From contig NZ_JAATHD010000002.1 in the NCBI RefSeq assembly GCF_011947265.1, forward strand, positions 496,001 to 560,000: a stretch of DNA of 64,000 nt, read 5' to 3'. Below, piece after piece: positions 7,365-15,822 of the stretch. A program made the translations under genes and the position numbers. The stretch's first letter is position 1, and every line of letters starts with the position of its first letter. The stretch is from Paenibacillus sp. HB172176 (GTDB taxonomy: Bacteria > Bacillota > Bacilli > Paenibacillales > Paenibacillaceae). The notes under the pieces are model-generated. The model did not search any database. It was not told the origin of the DNA and saw nothing but the letters and a program-made list of their open reading frames with translations.

Positions 7365-8267
7365 CTAAACCCCATTTATTTTATCCTGGAAATAACGAAG
7401 AAGAAAGGCATGGAATACTTTCGCAACTAACGGCAGCTTCTCGTTGCTGCGGTGAATAAGCCCGATCGTCCGCGTCACGGCAGGCTCGCTGATGCGGACC
7501 TTAACCGGCTGCAGCGGCCCCATATCATATAACGCGAGCTCAGGAAGGAGGCTGACGCCCATGCCGGCGGCCACTAAGCCCCGTATCGTCTCCGTCTCCT
7601 CTCCCTCGAAGCCAATGCGCGGAGAGAAGCCGGCCGTTTGACACGCGTCCCATACGATAGGCCGCAATGAATAACCTTCACTGAACAGTACGAAGGTTTC
7701 ATCCTGCAGCTGACTGAGCGCAATGGACGCTTCCTTCGACAGCGGATGTCCCGGCGGAACAATGGCATAGAGCTCTTCCGTCAGAAGAATTTCTCCGCAT
7801 ACCTGTTCATTTTCGTTGGGAAATGGAGATATGAAAGCGAGATCAATTTCGCCCTTCGTCAAATCGCGAATTAGCGACGGATACATACCTTGCTTGAATC
7901 GAAACTTCACATTCGGATGTATTTTGCGGAAGGATGCCACCACTTGCGGAATCAGGGATATGCCCAAGCTGTGAGGAAAGCCGAGCCGAATCTCCCCTTT
8001 CTCCGGATCAAGAAATTCATGAATCTCCGTTACCGTACGCTCCAGATCCCCCAGAATCACCTCTGCCCGCTTCAGAAATAATTGGCCGACAGGCGTTAAC
8101 TGAAGGTTTCTTCCCTTCTGAACGAACAGCTTGACGCCAAGTTCCTCCTCGAGCTGGTGAATCTGTCTGCTGACGGCGGATTGCGCGACATGCAGCTCCT
8201 CCGCCGCTTGCGTGACATGCTCTTTCCTTGCTACTTTCACAAAATAATAAAGCTGACGAAGTTCCAT
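7365..8267 (-). CDS. LysR-family regulator, GltC-like
   Basis: A 300-residue LysR protein. The N-terminal helix-turn-helix begins MELRQLYYFVKVARKEHVTQ and includes AQSAVSRQIHQLEEELG. The effector domain closely follows Bacillus GltC: FLDPEKGEIRLGFPHSLG, FVLFSEGYSLRP and ETIRGLVAAGMGVSLLPE. In Bacillus GltC activates glutamate synthase; gltAB is not in this window, so the target is inferred only by likeness. The neighbouring rhomboid gene is upstream on the same strand, 38 bp away. Confidence 0.87.
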   Translation of the reverse strand: MELRQLYYFVKVARKEHVTQAAEELHVAQSAVSRQIHQLEEELGVKLFVQKGRNLQLTPVGQLFLKRAEVILGDLERTVTEIHEFLDPEKGEIRLGFPHSLGISLIPQVVASFRKIHPNVKFRFKQGMYPSLIRDLTKGEIDLAFISPFPNENEQVCGEILLTEELYAIVPPGHPLSKEASIALSQLQDETFVLFSEGYSLRPIVWDACQTAGFSPRIGFEGEETETIRGLVAAGMGVSLLPELALYDMGPLQPVKVRISEPAVTRTIGLIHRSNEKLPLVAKVFHAFLLRYFQDKINGV

Positions 8268-8305
8268 TCTATGCGCTCTCTCCTGTACTTTACCTTATTC
8301 TATCG

Positions 8306-8947
8306 CTAATGCCCCGATCTCCAAGCCTTCTTGCGTTCCACAACGACATACAGCAGAAACCCGGTCAACGCACCGCCGACATGTCCCCAGACATCTACCT
8401 GTGGAGTCAGGAATGAATATACAACACCAAATGCCAATATAATATAAACCGTCTTGCGCGAGCTTGCATCCAGCAAGGACTTCCGCAACAGCGCGATGAA
8501 CAGATACGCGCCATAAACGCCGTAGATCGCTCCGGAAGCGCCAACAGACAGATGATACTCATCGCCCTTCAATACCGCAACCGCAGCGGCGAGCAGATTC
8601 CCGCCAACGCCGCAAAGCATATATAGGATAAGATATCTTGTTGTTCTTAGCAAATATTCAAGCGGCGGCGCGAATACGAGCAAAGCAAACATGTTGAAGA
8701 ACAGGTGATTCAAGCTCGCATGCATGAATAATGAACTGATGTATCTCCACGGCTCCTCCATGCCGAAAGGATCAATCCCCGGCACTGTCAGAAATCCGCC
8801 CATGCGAACCGCCGTTTCGCCGTCGTTCGGATCGCCATTAAGCGCAATAATGATGAAATAGATGACATTAAGCGCAATCAAGACAACCGTTCCCGGATAA
8901 GCGCGCAAATAGCCGCGAAAGCTTTCGTAACGCAAAAACAGCATCAT
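8306..8947 (-). CDS. Rhomboid-family intramembrane serine protease
   Basis: A 213-residue, six-helix rhomboid core. The catalytic dyad is visible: GASGAIYG with Ser138 and VWGHVGG with His189. The HASLNHLFFN segment (residues 76-85) supplies the oxyanion-hole His/Asn pair of the family. It cleaves membrane proteins within or near the bilayer; the substrate is unknown. AAGGGGG lies just upstream of the tandem ATG codons. It is shorter than Bacillus GluP and lacks TPR repeats. Confidence 0.9.
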   Translation of the reverse strand: MMLFLRYESFRGYLRAYPGTVVLIALNVIYFIIIALNGDPNDGETAVRMGGFLTVPGIDPFGMEEPWRYISSLFMHASLNHLFFNMFALLVFAPPLEYLLRTTRYLILYMLCGVGGNLLAAAVAVLKGDEYHLSVGASGAIYGVYGAYLFIALLRKSLLDASSRKTVYIILAFGVVYSFLTPQVDVWGHVGGALTGFLLYVVVERKKAWRSGH

Positions 8948-8979
8948 TCGAACCCCCTTGCAAGTTCATTCGCCAATTA

Positions 8980-9010
8980 TTGGACAACGCCAATTCAATA
9001 TGATTATAAT
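8980..9010 (+). promoter_or_regulatory. Possible promoter of tpx
   Basis: TTGGAC (8980-8985) and TATAAT (9005-9010) are 19 bp apart. The -10 element sits in an AT-rich near-palindrome, GATTATAATTATAGTC (9002-9017), that partly resembles a PerR half-site. Peroxide control is plausible but not demonstrated. Confidence 0.5.
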
Positions 9011-9055
9011 TATAGTCGTATTGAACAAAACCATACTCGAGGAGGAATTATCATT

Positions 9056-9574
9056 ATGGCACAAGAACGCACAGGCGTTGCTACGCTGAAAGGCAACCCC
9101 ATCACACTCGTAGGTCCTGAACTTAAAGCAGGCGACAAAGCACCATCCTTCTCCATCAACAAATCATTGACAGAAACGGCAACGCTTTCGGATTATTCCG
9201 GCAAGATCAAACTCATCAGCGTTGTTCCATCCATCGATACCGGCGTATGCGACGCGCAAACCCGCCGTTTCAACGAAGCTGCCGCCGGTCTTGGCGACAA
9301 TGTTGTCATCTTGACCGTTAGCGTGGACACGCCATTCGCGCAATCCCGCTGGTGCGGAGCAGCAGGCGTAGACAAGGTCGTTATGTTGTCTGATTACAAA
9401 GCAAACAGCTTCGGCGAAGCCTACGGCGTTCTTATTAAGGAGCTGGCGCTGGACATGAGAGCGATCTTCGTAATCGACGCGAATGACACCATCCAGTATG
9501 TCGAGTATCTGTCCGAGATGACGGAGCATCCGAATTACGAGAAAGCCATTGAAGCGGCCAAATCGCTCGTCTAA
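9056..9574 (+). CDS. tpx: Thiol peroxidase (atypical 2-Cys peroxiredoxin)
   Basis: A 172-residue Tpx that reduces hydrogen peroxide and organic peroxides in the cytoplasm with thioredoxin as donor. The peroxidatic cysteine is Cys65 in PSIDTGVCDAQTRRFN, with the TxxC motif and downstream Arg, and the resolving cysteine is Cys100 in SRWCGAAG. Full family length. AGGAGGAA lies 9 bp before the ATG. The gene is monocistronic, with its own promoter and a strong terminator. Confidence 0.95.
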   Translation: MAQERTGVATLKGNPITLVGPELKAGDKAPSFSINKSLTETATLSDYSGKIKLISVVPSIDTGVCDAQTRRFNEAAAGLGDNVVILTVSVDTPFAQSRWCGAAGVDKVVMLSDYKANSFGEAYGVLIKELALDMRAIFVIDANDTIQYVEYLSEMTEHPNYEKAIEAAKSLV

Positions 9575-9596
9575 AACAAAATCAGGCATGACCGCA

Positions 9597-9633
9597 AACA
9601 AAGCGAGTGAAGGATATCCTTCCTCGCTTTGTT
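9597..9633. terminator. Bidirectional terminator after tpx
   Basis: AACAAAGCGAG and CTCGCTTTGTT arms, with an internal AAGGATATCCTT continuation, form one long hairpin between convergent genes. Confidence 0.8.
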
Positions 9634-9642
9634 ATGTATAAG

Positions 9643-10029
9643 CTATTTAACTTTATACGCCGTAAGCTTCTTGTCCAAGGTGCGATACAAGTCGATAATC
9701 ACTCTATAATTAGAGCCGAGGTCGCCGAACGACCCGCGAGATGCGGAATAAATATCAACCGCTGACAAAACCGGGTTGACGTTGATGACAGAAACCGTAA
9801 TGTCCATCGTTCTTCCAAATGCTGTTCGCTTCTCGAGCACAATCTCTCCAACCGATTGCACTTCATGCAACACCTTATAGCCTTGCATTTTCTTCAGAGT
9901 CGATACCACTTCTTCCCATGCCTTCTCTTTCGAAAGCTTGTAGAAATGTGATTTCAGCACTGGATCCTTAGCTCTGTCGCCCGTCAATTCATGACTGCGT
10001 ATCAGGCCAATTAAGGTCCGCTTCAACAA
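9643..10029 (-). CDS. DUF1499-like protein
   Basis: About 128 residues, soluble, with no signal peptide. The C-terminal segment VDIYSASRGSFGDLGSNYRV matches the DUF1499 pattern (RSASRxGxxDLGxNRxR), a family of unknown function. The frame is open to 10125, but AGGGGGAG at 10037-10044 points to one of the TTG codons at 10026-10032 as the start. Further upstream lies the predicted 6S RNA, so a longer N-terminus is unlikely. Confidence 0.6.
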   Translation of the reverse strand: MLKRTLIGLIRSHELTGDRAKDPVLKSHFYKLSKEKAWEEVVSTLKKMQGYKVLHEVQSVGEIVLEKRTAFGRTMDITVSVINVNPVLSAVDIYSASRGSFGDLGSNYRVIIDLYRTLDKKLTAYKVK

Positions 10030-10092
10030 CAACGATCTCCCCCTCATTCGTCTGTATACATTACCTACAATGATAACATGTTTTCGAATATG

Positions 10093-10139
10093 AAAAAAGA
10101 GCTTTCGCCGGATTTCACCGAACAATCGCTCTTTGCGCT
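10093..10139 (-). terminator. Intrinsic terminator of the 6S RNA candidate
   Basis: Read leftward, AAAGAGC and GCTCTTT arms enclose a structured loop and run into six T residues at 10098-10093. Confidence 0.7.
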
Positions 10140-10323
10140 TAAGAGGAACCCGCCTATGCCGTCCGACTCACATGTTCCGAACCCGCTCTCGCAGGTGGGT
10201 GTCCGCAACAATGCTTTTGAGGTCCCCTTTCGAGGGCATGTCAGCCGCATTGCGATTTAGGTCTCCCGGGAAACAGTCATTGGTTCAAAACAACGAAGAG
10301 CCGAGGCGAGCATCGCAGGATGT
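10093..10323 (-). ncRNA. ssrS: Probable 6S RNA
   Basis: A leftward gene-free stretch with its own consensus promoter and terminator, giving a transcript of about 230 nt. The ends fold into one nested rod: 10304-10311 with 10148-10155, 10298-10303 with 10164-10169, 10282-10292 with 10173-10183 (11 bp without a mismatch, G-U allowed), then an unpaired central bubble, and an apical stem of 10247-10254 with 10204-10214. A small CCTGC-GAGA-GCGGG hairpin lies on the 3' side of the bubble. This is the 6S architecture that mimics an open promoter and binds sigma-A RNA polymerase. SRP RNA, tmRNA and RNase P signatures are absent. Identity rests on structure, not on a search. Confidence 0.75.
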
Positions 10324-10329
10324 AGTGTT

Positions 10330-10358
10330 ATTATAGACCGAAAGCGCATAAAAGTAAA
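10330..10358 (-). promoter_or_regulatory. Sigma-A promoter of the 6S RNA candidate
   Basis: Read leftward: TTTACT, exactly 17 bp, TATAAT. Predicted start is near 10323, matching the 5' end of the folded region. Confidence 0.8.
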
Positions 10359-10373
10359 CGTTAAAGCCTTATG

Positions 10374-11174
10374 TTATTTATTGTCTTCTTTATAATCTTC
10401 CTTCAGAAGATCCTCGCGGTCCATCTCGGCCGCTTCCTCCGCCTCTTGCTCTTCCTTTTCCTTCATCTTCTCCGCTTGCTCCTGAAGCTTGACATAGATA
10501 ATGTTGAAGTTCCAGAAAGCCAGGAAAGCGATGATGCTCCCCATAAAAAACGGAATAAGAAAAGTAAACTTAAACAAGCTGATATAGACGACGGCGCCGC
10601 ACATAATCGCCGTCGAAAGCGATCGAATCGGCTTTCCGATCGTGATCAGCACCGCGTTCTTGATTAACTGAAACGTCTTCATGTGATAATGAACCAGCAT
10701 GGAGAAGAAATTGAAAACGGATACGGCAAGCAACGCGAGAAATGCGATAAAAATATAGGACAAGATGTTCAGCTGATCCCGGTATACGATAAAATCGACA
10801 ATCATAATGACAAACAAGAGCGTGTATGCAATACCGCCCAGCATGCTTTGCAAATAATTCTCTTTATAACCGCGGAAGAAGGTTTTGAACAGCGCGACAT
10901 CGCTTTCGCCCGTTACCCATTTCCTTGCAACCGTAAACATAGCCGCCGTCGCGGGAAAGAGCGTGAACGGCGCAAGCACCGCCATAATAATGAGCGTGGA
11001 ATAAACGGCGCTCATCATCTCTTCTTCCGTTCCCGATCCGTTGGACAGCAGCAGGGTAAAGCCAAAAAAAACAAAAGGAATGGAGCAGATGATCCATAAT
11101 AAATTGATTACCGCCAATCGCATAATCCATTCGGAGATTTTGTAAAATCCCCCCATAATCCCTCTCGGTTCCAT
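10374..11174 (-). CDS. YesL/DUF624-family membrane protein
   Basis: About 266 residues with five to six hydrophobic segments and an acidic, Glu/Lys-rich C-terminal tail (KEKEEQEAEEAAEMDRED). The opening MGGFYKISEWIMRLAVINLLW and the IIMAVLAPFTLFPATAAMFTVARK block match the DUF624 family, which includes YesL of carbohydrate-use operons; function is unknown. The frame opens with TTG at 11189, but GGAGG spaced 8 nt from ATG 11174 sets the start. No sugar-transport genes are adjacent. Confidence 0.8.
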   Translation of the reverse strand: MEPRGIMGGFYKISEWIMRLAVINLLWIICSIPFVFFGFTLLLSNGSGTEEEMMSAVYSTLIIMAVLAPFTLFPATAAMFTVARKWVTGESDVALFKTFFRGYKENYLQSMLGGIAYTLLFVIMIVDFIVYRDQLNILSYIFIAFLALLAVSVFNFFSMLVHYHMKTFQLIKNAVLITIGKPIRSLSTAIMCGAVVYISLFKFTFLIPFFMGSIIAFLAFWNFNIIYVKLQEQAEKMKEKEEQEAEEAAEMDREDLLKEDYKEDNK

Positions 11175-11300
11175 CAGCTCTGCCTCCAAATATATAGTAG
11201 CGATTTTATTCTTTGATGATGTTATGTTGCAGATAAACGGGACAATTGACCGCCCAATTTCACAGGAATAGGCCCGCGTCTAATCCCATTCGCCCTCCCG

Positions 11301-11330
11301 GCATAGGATATATAGTGTTCACCCATATAA
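11301..11330 (+). promoter_or_regulatory. Forespore (sigma-G/F type) promoter of the YjcZ-like gene
   Basis: GCATA at 11301-11305 and CATATAA at 11324-11330 are 18 bp apart, fitting the sigma-G pattern (GYATR, N18, CATnnTA). The ribosome site begins about 10 nt downstream. Confidence 0.6.
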
Positions 11331-11352
11331 GGATTAAAAGGAGGCCTACAAT

Positions 11353-11448
11353 ATGAGCAATGCAGGACATGGTTTGTATACGTCCACCGGTGCGATTCTA
11401 GTCCTATTCATCCTTCTGGTCATCATCTCGAAAACCATTCTTTATTAA
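11353..11448 (+). CDS. YjcZ-family small sporulation protein
   Basis: A 31-residue peptide: a short polar N-terminus, then STGAILVLFILLVIISKTI, a single membrane helix. This matches the YjcZ/sporulation small-protein family, which often reads GAILVLFILLVII. AGGAGG at 11340-11345 precedes ATG. The upstream promoter is of forespore type and a strong terminator follows, so it is a monocistronic sporulation gene. The exact function of the family is unknown. Confidence 0.8.
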   Translation: MSNAGHGLYTSTGAILVLFILLVIISKTILY

Positions 11449-11480
11449 TTCAACCGAATGAATGAAGAAGAAAAAAGATT

Positions 11481-11525
11481 GGGGAGGTCCGAATGCCCGT
11501 CAGGCATTACGGACTTCCCCGTTTT
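11481..11525. terminator. Bidirectional terminator
   Basis: GGGGAGGTCCGAATGCC (11481-11497) pairs with GGCATTACGGACTTCCCC (11503-11520), followed by GTTTT. It separates the YjcZ-like gene from convergent cshA. Confidence 0.85.
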
Positions 11526-11526
11526 C

Positions 11527-13110
11527 TCACTTATTCACATAATCATCCGATGAACTCTTCGGTCGACGGTTGTCGCCGCGTCCTTCGTTGTTGCGAGGCC
11601 TGTCGCTATTATAGCCGCCGCTGCTGCTGCGATTGCCGCCATAGCCGCCGCGATTGCTGCCGTAGCCGGAGCGCCGGTTCTCATCGCGTCCGCGATACCC
11701 GCCGCCGCTGCGATTGCCGCCATAGGACGAGCCGCCGCTGCGATTGAAAGGACGTCCGTTCGAGCGAATGTCCGGTCTGCGCTTCTTCGCGCGAAGCGGC
11801 TCTTCCGGCGTCAATTCGATGTCGACATTCTTCTTCTCGCCTGTAATCAGCTTGATCGCCGATGCCAGAAGCTCCACCGAATCATACTGCTCGAGCAATT
11901 GAATGGCAATTGGCTTATACTCGGAGAAATCCTCGTTCTGAACGATTTCGAGCACGCGCTCCGCCGTGATGCGCTGCTTGCCTTCAATGGCTTCCGCAAT
12001 GCTGGGAAGCGGTTTTCTGCTCATGCGCTGACGCGTAATGCGTTCGATGAAGTGAAGATGATCAAGCTCGCGCGGCGTTACGAACGACCAAGCCGTTCCT
12101 TCCTTGCCCGCCCGTCCGGTACGGCCGATGCGATGTACATAGCTCTCCGGATCCTGCGGAAGGTCGAAATTGATAACATGCGTTACGCCCGATACATCGA
12201 GTCCGCGTGCCGCAACATCCGTCGCCACCAGCACATCGATGCTTCCGTCGCGGAATTTGCGCATCACATTGTCGCGCTGGTTCTGCGAGAGATCGCCATG
12301 CAGGCCATCAGCGGAATAGCCGCGCTTCTGAAGCGCTTCGCTCAGCTCGTCGACGCGACGCTTCGTGCGTCCGAAGATGATCGCAAGTTCTGGAGACTCC
12401 ATATCAAGAAGCCTGCTTAACGCCTCGAACTTCTGACGTTCGTGAACCTCAATGTAAGATTGCTCGATCGACGGCGCCGTAACCTGCTTCGGAATAACCG
12501 AAACATGCTCGGGCTCCTTCAGGAATTGCTGGGCAAGCCGCTGAATGTTCACCGGCATGGTCGCCGAGAACAACATCGTTTGACGTTCTTCCGGAACCAG
12601 CTTCAGAATATTCTGGATATCCTCCATGAAGCCCATATCCAGCATTTCGTCCGCTTCGTCGAGAACAACGGTCTGCACATCCTCAAGACGGATCGTCTTG
12701 CGATTAATGTGGTCGAGCAGGCGTCCCGGCGTACCGATAATAATCTGCGGTCTCTTCTTCAGCGCGCGGATTTGGCGTCCGATTTCCTGGCCGCCGTAGA
12801 TTGGCAATGAACGAAGTCCTTTGTACCTTGTCAGCTTCCCGATCTCATCCGCGACTTGAATCGCAAGCTCGCGGGTTGGCGTCATTATGAGGGCAACGAT
12901 ACGATCCTCGCTCGTCGGAATTTTGTTAATGAGCGGAATTCCGAATGCCGCTGTCTTTCCAGTTCCTGTCTGTGCTTGGCCGATCAGGTCCTTGCCTGTC
13001 AATGCCACCGGTATTGATTTGTCTTGAATGGGTGTCGACTCCTCGAACCCAAGCTCCGTAATTGCTTGCAACACTTTCGGTTCCAAGCCAAATTCAGCAA
13101 ATGTTTTCAA
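11527..13110 (-). CDS. cshA: DEAD-box ATP-dependent RNA helicase CshA-like
   Basis: A 527-residue RNA helicase for ribosome assembly, cold adaptation and degradosome function. Helicase core: Q motif near residues 4-29, motif I AQTGTGKT (46-53), PTREL (78-82), DEAD (151-154), SAT (182-184), and [10 protein letters not shown] in domain 2. From about residue 435 the tail is a low-complexity RGG/GGYGGNR-type RNA-binding region. The start is TTG at 13110, with AAGGAG 12 nt upstream. The leader of about 45 nt and extended -10 promoter suit a cold-responsive gene. Confidence 0.95.
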   Translation of the reverse strand: MKTFAEFGLEPKVLQAITELGFEESTPIQDKSIPVALTGKDLIGQAQTGTGKTAAFGIPLINKIPTSEDRIVALIMTPTRELAIQVADEIGKLTRYKGLRSLPIYGGQEIGRQIRALKKRPQIIIGTPGRLLDHINRKTIRLEDVQTVVLDEADEMLDMGFMEDIQNILKLVPEERQTMLFSATMPVNIQRLAQQFLKEPEHVSVIPKQVTAPSIEQSYIEVHERQKFEALSRLLDMESPELAIIFGRTKRRVDELSEALQKRGYSADGLHGDLSQNQRDNVMRKFRDGSIDVLVATDVAARGLDVSGVTHVINFDLPQDPESYVHRIGRTGRAGKEGTAWSFVTPRELDHLHFIERITRQRMSRKPLPSIAEAIEGKQRITAERVLEIVQNEDFSEYKPIAIQLLEQYDSVELLASAIKLITGEKKNVDIELTPEEPLRAKKRRPDIRSNGRPFNRSGGSSYGGNRSGGGYRGRDENRRSGYGSNRGGYGGNRSSSGGYNSDRPRNNEGRGDNRRPKSSSDDYVNK

Positions 13111-13160
13111 ACTTTTCTCAAACTCCTTCTATCTACAGCCTACTTAAGAATATCCAAACC

Positions 13161-13169
13161 ATTATAGCA
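13161..13169 (-). promoter_or_regulatory. Extended -10 promoter of cshA
   Basis: Read leftward TGCTATAAT, an extended -10 element. No good -35 hexamer is present, which is normal for this type. Confidence 0.7.
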
Positions 13170-13257
13170 CAAGTATCTATGTGAATACCAGTTAAGCTTG
13201 GAAAGCCATACTATTTCATGAACCTGCAGAGCAATCATACATAGGAGTGAATGCCAT

Positions 13258-14100
13258 TTGAACGCAAAAGAAAAACGTTATTTCCTTACCTTGCCGATGA
13301 TGACGCTTGGCTCGCTGCTTGTCGCAACGGGCTTCAACACGCTGCTGATTCCGCATCAGCTCTTAAGCGGAGGCTTGTCCGGCGTGTCCATGATGCTCGG
13401 CTATATTACCGGCGGCAACATCGCCGTTTTGTATTTGCTGCTCAATATGCCCGTTCTCATCTGGGGTTGGTTCTCGATCGGACGGCACTTCATTGTCTGG
13501 AGCATCTATTCCGTGCTCTGCGCGACCTTGTTTCTGAAGCTCGTTCCCGTCACCCATGTAGCAAACGATATTTTGCTCGGCGCCGTGTTTGGCGGCATTC
13601 TCATTGGCTTCGGCAGCGGGCTCGCGCTTCGGTTCGGAGGCTCCTCCGGAGGCTTCGACATCATCGCCTCCATCATTACCCGAAGACGGGACCTGCCGAT
13701 CGGCATGATCATCTTCCTTATGAACGGCATGGTCATCGGCATCCTTATATTAGCCACAAAAAATTGGGATTTGGCGCTGTATTCCCTCGTTGCGATTTTT
13801 ACCGCCGGAAAAGTAGTAGATCTTGTGCATGTGAAGCATATTAAGGTAACCGCCTTTATTATTACGACCAAGACGGAGGAACTGCTGACAAGGCTGCTGA
13901 CCCATCCCCGGGGCATTACGATTCTGAAGACAAGAGGAGCGTACTCTTCGGGCGAGAAGGACATGCTGATGACGGTCAGAACCAAATACGAGCTCGCCGA
14001 GCTCAACAAATCCATAAGAGCCATCGATCCGCACGCATTCATCAACATCGTGGAAACCGTCGGAGTCGTCGGCGATTTCAGAAAGCAGAGCCCAACCTGA
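13258..14100 (+). CDS. YitT/DUF161-DUF2179 membrane protein
   Basis: A 280-residue protein: five or six membrane helices with the internal repeat typical of YitT_membrane (LLSGGLSGVSMMLGYITGG; FGGSSGGFDIIASIITRR), then a soluble DUF2179 domain from about residue 200 (KVTAFIITTKTEELLTRLL, ITILKTRGAYSSGEK). Function of the family is unknown; a transporter-like role is suspected. The start is TTG at 13258 with AGGAG about 11 nt upstream; an ATG at 13251 is in another frame. Confidence 0.88.
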   Translation: MNAKEKRYFLTLPMMTLGSLLVATGFNTLLIPHQLLSGGLSGVSMMLGYITGGNIAVLYLLLNMPVLIWGWFSIGRHFIVWSIYSVLCATLFLKLVPVTHVANDILLGAVFGGILIGFGSGLALRFGGSSGGFDIIASIITRRRDLPIGMIIFLMNGMVIGILILATKNWDLALYSLVAIFTAGKVVDLVHVKHIKVTAFIITTKTEELLTRLLTHPRGITILKTRGAYSSGEKDMLMTVRTKYELAELNKSIRAIDPHAFINIVETVGVVGDFRKQSPT

Positions 14101-14160
14101 TTTTCGTCTATGCGCATATGCGGATTTTGCCATTCCTCCCTATGTTTTTGAAGCGGTTCC

Positions 14161-14169
14161 TGTTATAAT
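14161..14169 (+). promoter_or_regulatory. Extended -10 promoter of the 64-residue gene
   Basis: TGTTATAAT is a TGnTATAAT extended -10 element. The predicted leader is about 90 nt. Confidence 0.65.
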
Positions 14170-14267
14170 GTGTATATCCCGCTTCTTTACTTTTTTCACG
14201 CCATAAAGATTTCCCTTCTAAACATTTTTCGGCTTGATAATGATTAGAACGAAAGGGTGATGCTTAG

Positions 14268-14462
14268 GTGGATATGGAAACGGTCAAATTGTCTCACATT
14301 GTAGAAAGACTTGCCCCGGAGCTTAGTCCTTTTCTCACTTCTCGCGAATTGGAGCTATGCATCGTGCTCAGAGACGGCATTGAGCTGCTCGAGCCGGCCG
14401 ATGTTATGGAAATTGTTCAGCACAGCATATGCAACGGTCAGAAGCAAATTCTTATACAATGA
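14268..14462 (+). CDS. Hypothetical 64-residue protein
   Basis: An acidic, helical small protein beginning (M)DMETVKLSHIVERLAPELSP, with no cysteine, membrane helix or recognised domain. The start is GTG at 14268, seven bases after GAAAGGGTGA; ATG at 14274 is an alternative. Its own extended -10 promoter and a strong terminator directly after the stop mark it as a genuine single-gene unit. Function unknown. Confidence 0.65.
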   Translation: MDMETVKLSHIVERLAPELSPFLTSRELELCIVLRDGIELLEPADVMEIVQHSICNGQKQILIQ

Positions 14463-14491
14463 CAGTTCGGGAATGACAGTATGCGCTAGCG

Positions 14492-14523
14492 CCAGTCGAT
14501 AAAATCGGCTGGCTTTTTGTTTC
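14492..14523 (+). terminator. Intrinsic terminator
   Basis: GCCAGTCGAT (14492-14501) pairs with ATCGGCTGGC (14505-14514), followed by TTTTTGTTT. Confidence 0.85.
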
Positions 14524-14542
14524 AAGAGCTTCAAAAAAAGGA

Positions 14543-14571
14543 TGACCCCGCCTCAATTGTGCTTTATAATT
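14543..14571 (+). promoter_or_regulatory. Probable promoter of the DUF4015 gene
   Basis: ATGACC (14543-14548), 17 bp, TATAAT (14566-14571). The -35 element matches four of six consensus bases. Confidence 0.55.
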
Positions 14572-14604
14572 TGTTGGGAGAACAGCTGACAGGGAGAGAA
14601 CATA

Positions 14605-15810
14605 ATGGACATTATTATTTCGGCGCTAATGCTTCTGTACAGCCTACTAACCGGAGACAGCTCAAGCAGCGCGGACGCGAAGCAGCTTGCGATCGCCTAT
14701 CTGAACGCTTCCGCGGGAGAGACGATCATTCAACCGGAAGACGCCTCGATTGCGGGCGAGCCGGGAAGAGAGTCCGACCCGAACGGATCAATCGCCAAGC
14801 ATGATCCGGAGCCCGACACGCCTCCGATCAAGGGCATCTACGTCACATCGCATATTGCCGGCATTCAAAGCCGCATGGATCCGCTCATCAAGCTCGTCGA
14901 CGACAGCGGGCTCAACGCCATGGTTATTGACGTCAAGGATGATAATGGCTACATAACCTATCCAACAACAACGCCAGAGCTTCTGGATTTCGGCACGCCC
15001 AAGAAATTCATTCCAAGCATTGATGATCTGATGACGAAGCTGAAGGATCATAACGTCTATCCGATTGCCCGAATCGTCGTATTCAAGGATACGGTGCTTG
15101 CGGTGAAGCATCCGGAGCTGTCGTATCTTCAAGCGGACGGAACCATCTGGAAGAACGGCAAGGGAGAGAGCTTTGTCAACCCTTATCGGCAGGAAGTGTG
15201 GGATTATAATATCGCCATCGCCAAGGAAGCGGCAAGACTCGGCTTCAAAGAAATTCAATTCGATTATGTGCGTTTTCCGGAAGGCTTCGAGACGAGAGCG
15301 GACTCGCTTACGTTCAGCAAGACGGAGCAAAGCAGGGTCGACGTGGTCGCCGATTTCGTGAAATACGCCAGAGAACAGCTCGAACCGCTCGGCGTACGCG
15401 TATCCGTCGATATATTCGGCTATGCCGCTTCGGTTCCCGCAGCCGAAGGCATTGGTCAGGACTTCCTGAAAATCTCCAACAATGTGCATGTCATCTCGCC
15501 TATGATCTACCCAAGCCATTACAGTACGGGATGGTTCAATCTGAAGGCTCCTGATTTAAAGCCATATGAGACGATCAAAGGCGCCTTGGAGGACACGCAT
15601 GAGAAGCTGAAGGACGACGGCGAGCTGACGCCGATCATCAGGCCCTGGATTCAGGACTTCACGGCAAGCTGGCTCGGCAAGGGCAATTACCAGACATACG
15701 GCAAGGAGCAGGTCGAGCAGCAAATCAAGGCGCTTCATGATAGCGGCATCGATGAATATCTGCTCTGGAATGCGAGCAACAAATATTCACAGGGCGTCAA
15801 CTACGATTAA
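14605..15810 (+). CDS. DUF4015 putative glycoside hydrolase
   Basis: A 401-residue protein with a short hydrophobic N-terminus (MDIIISALMLLYSLL, signal or anchor), a low-complexity linker to about residue 72, then a TIM-barrel-like domain: KGIYVTSHIAG, NAMVIDVKDDNGYITYP, LGFKEIQFDYVRFPEG, VSVDIFGYAA and the VISPMIYPSHY strand. These are features of the DUF4015 'putative glycoside hydrolase' family, related to GH13-like barrels. The substrate is unknown; cell-wall or exopolysaccharide glycan is plausible. It is monocistronic between its own promoter and a terminator. Confidence 0.8.
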   Translation: MDIIISALMLLYSLLTGDSSSSADAKQLAIAYLNASAGETIIQPEDASIAGEPGRESDPNGSIAKHDPEPDTPPIKGIYVTSHIAGIQSRMDPLIKLVDDSGLNAMVIDVKDDNGYITYPTTTPELLDFGTPKKFIPSIDDLMTKLKDHNVYPIARIVVFKDTVLAVKHPELSYLQADGTIWKNGKGESFVNPYRQEVWDYNIAIAKEAARLGFKEIQFDYVRFPEGFETRADSLTFSKTEQSRVDVVADFVKYAREQLEPLGVRVSVDIFGYAASVPAAEGIGQDFLKISNNVHVISPMIYPSHYSTGWFNLKAPDLKPYETIKGALEDTHEKLKDDGELTPIIRPWIQDFTASWLGKGNYQTYGKEQVEQQIKALHDSGIDEYLLWNASNKYSQGVNYD

Positions 15811-15822
15811 AAGACGGACCAA

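Noticed and set aside
10065-10250. 61-residue leftward ORF over the 6S RNA candidate
   Set aside because: It lies within a region whose paired structure, promoter and terminator point to an RNA; no ribosome site and no family likeness.
11493-11747. Arg/Cys-rich small ORF
   Set aside because: Reads the low-complexity RGG-tail repeats of cshA on the opposite strand; composition follows from the repeat.
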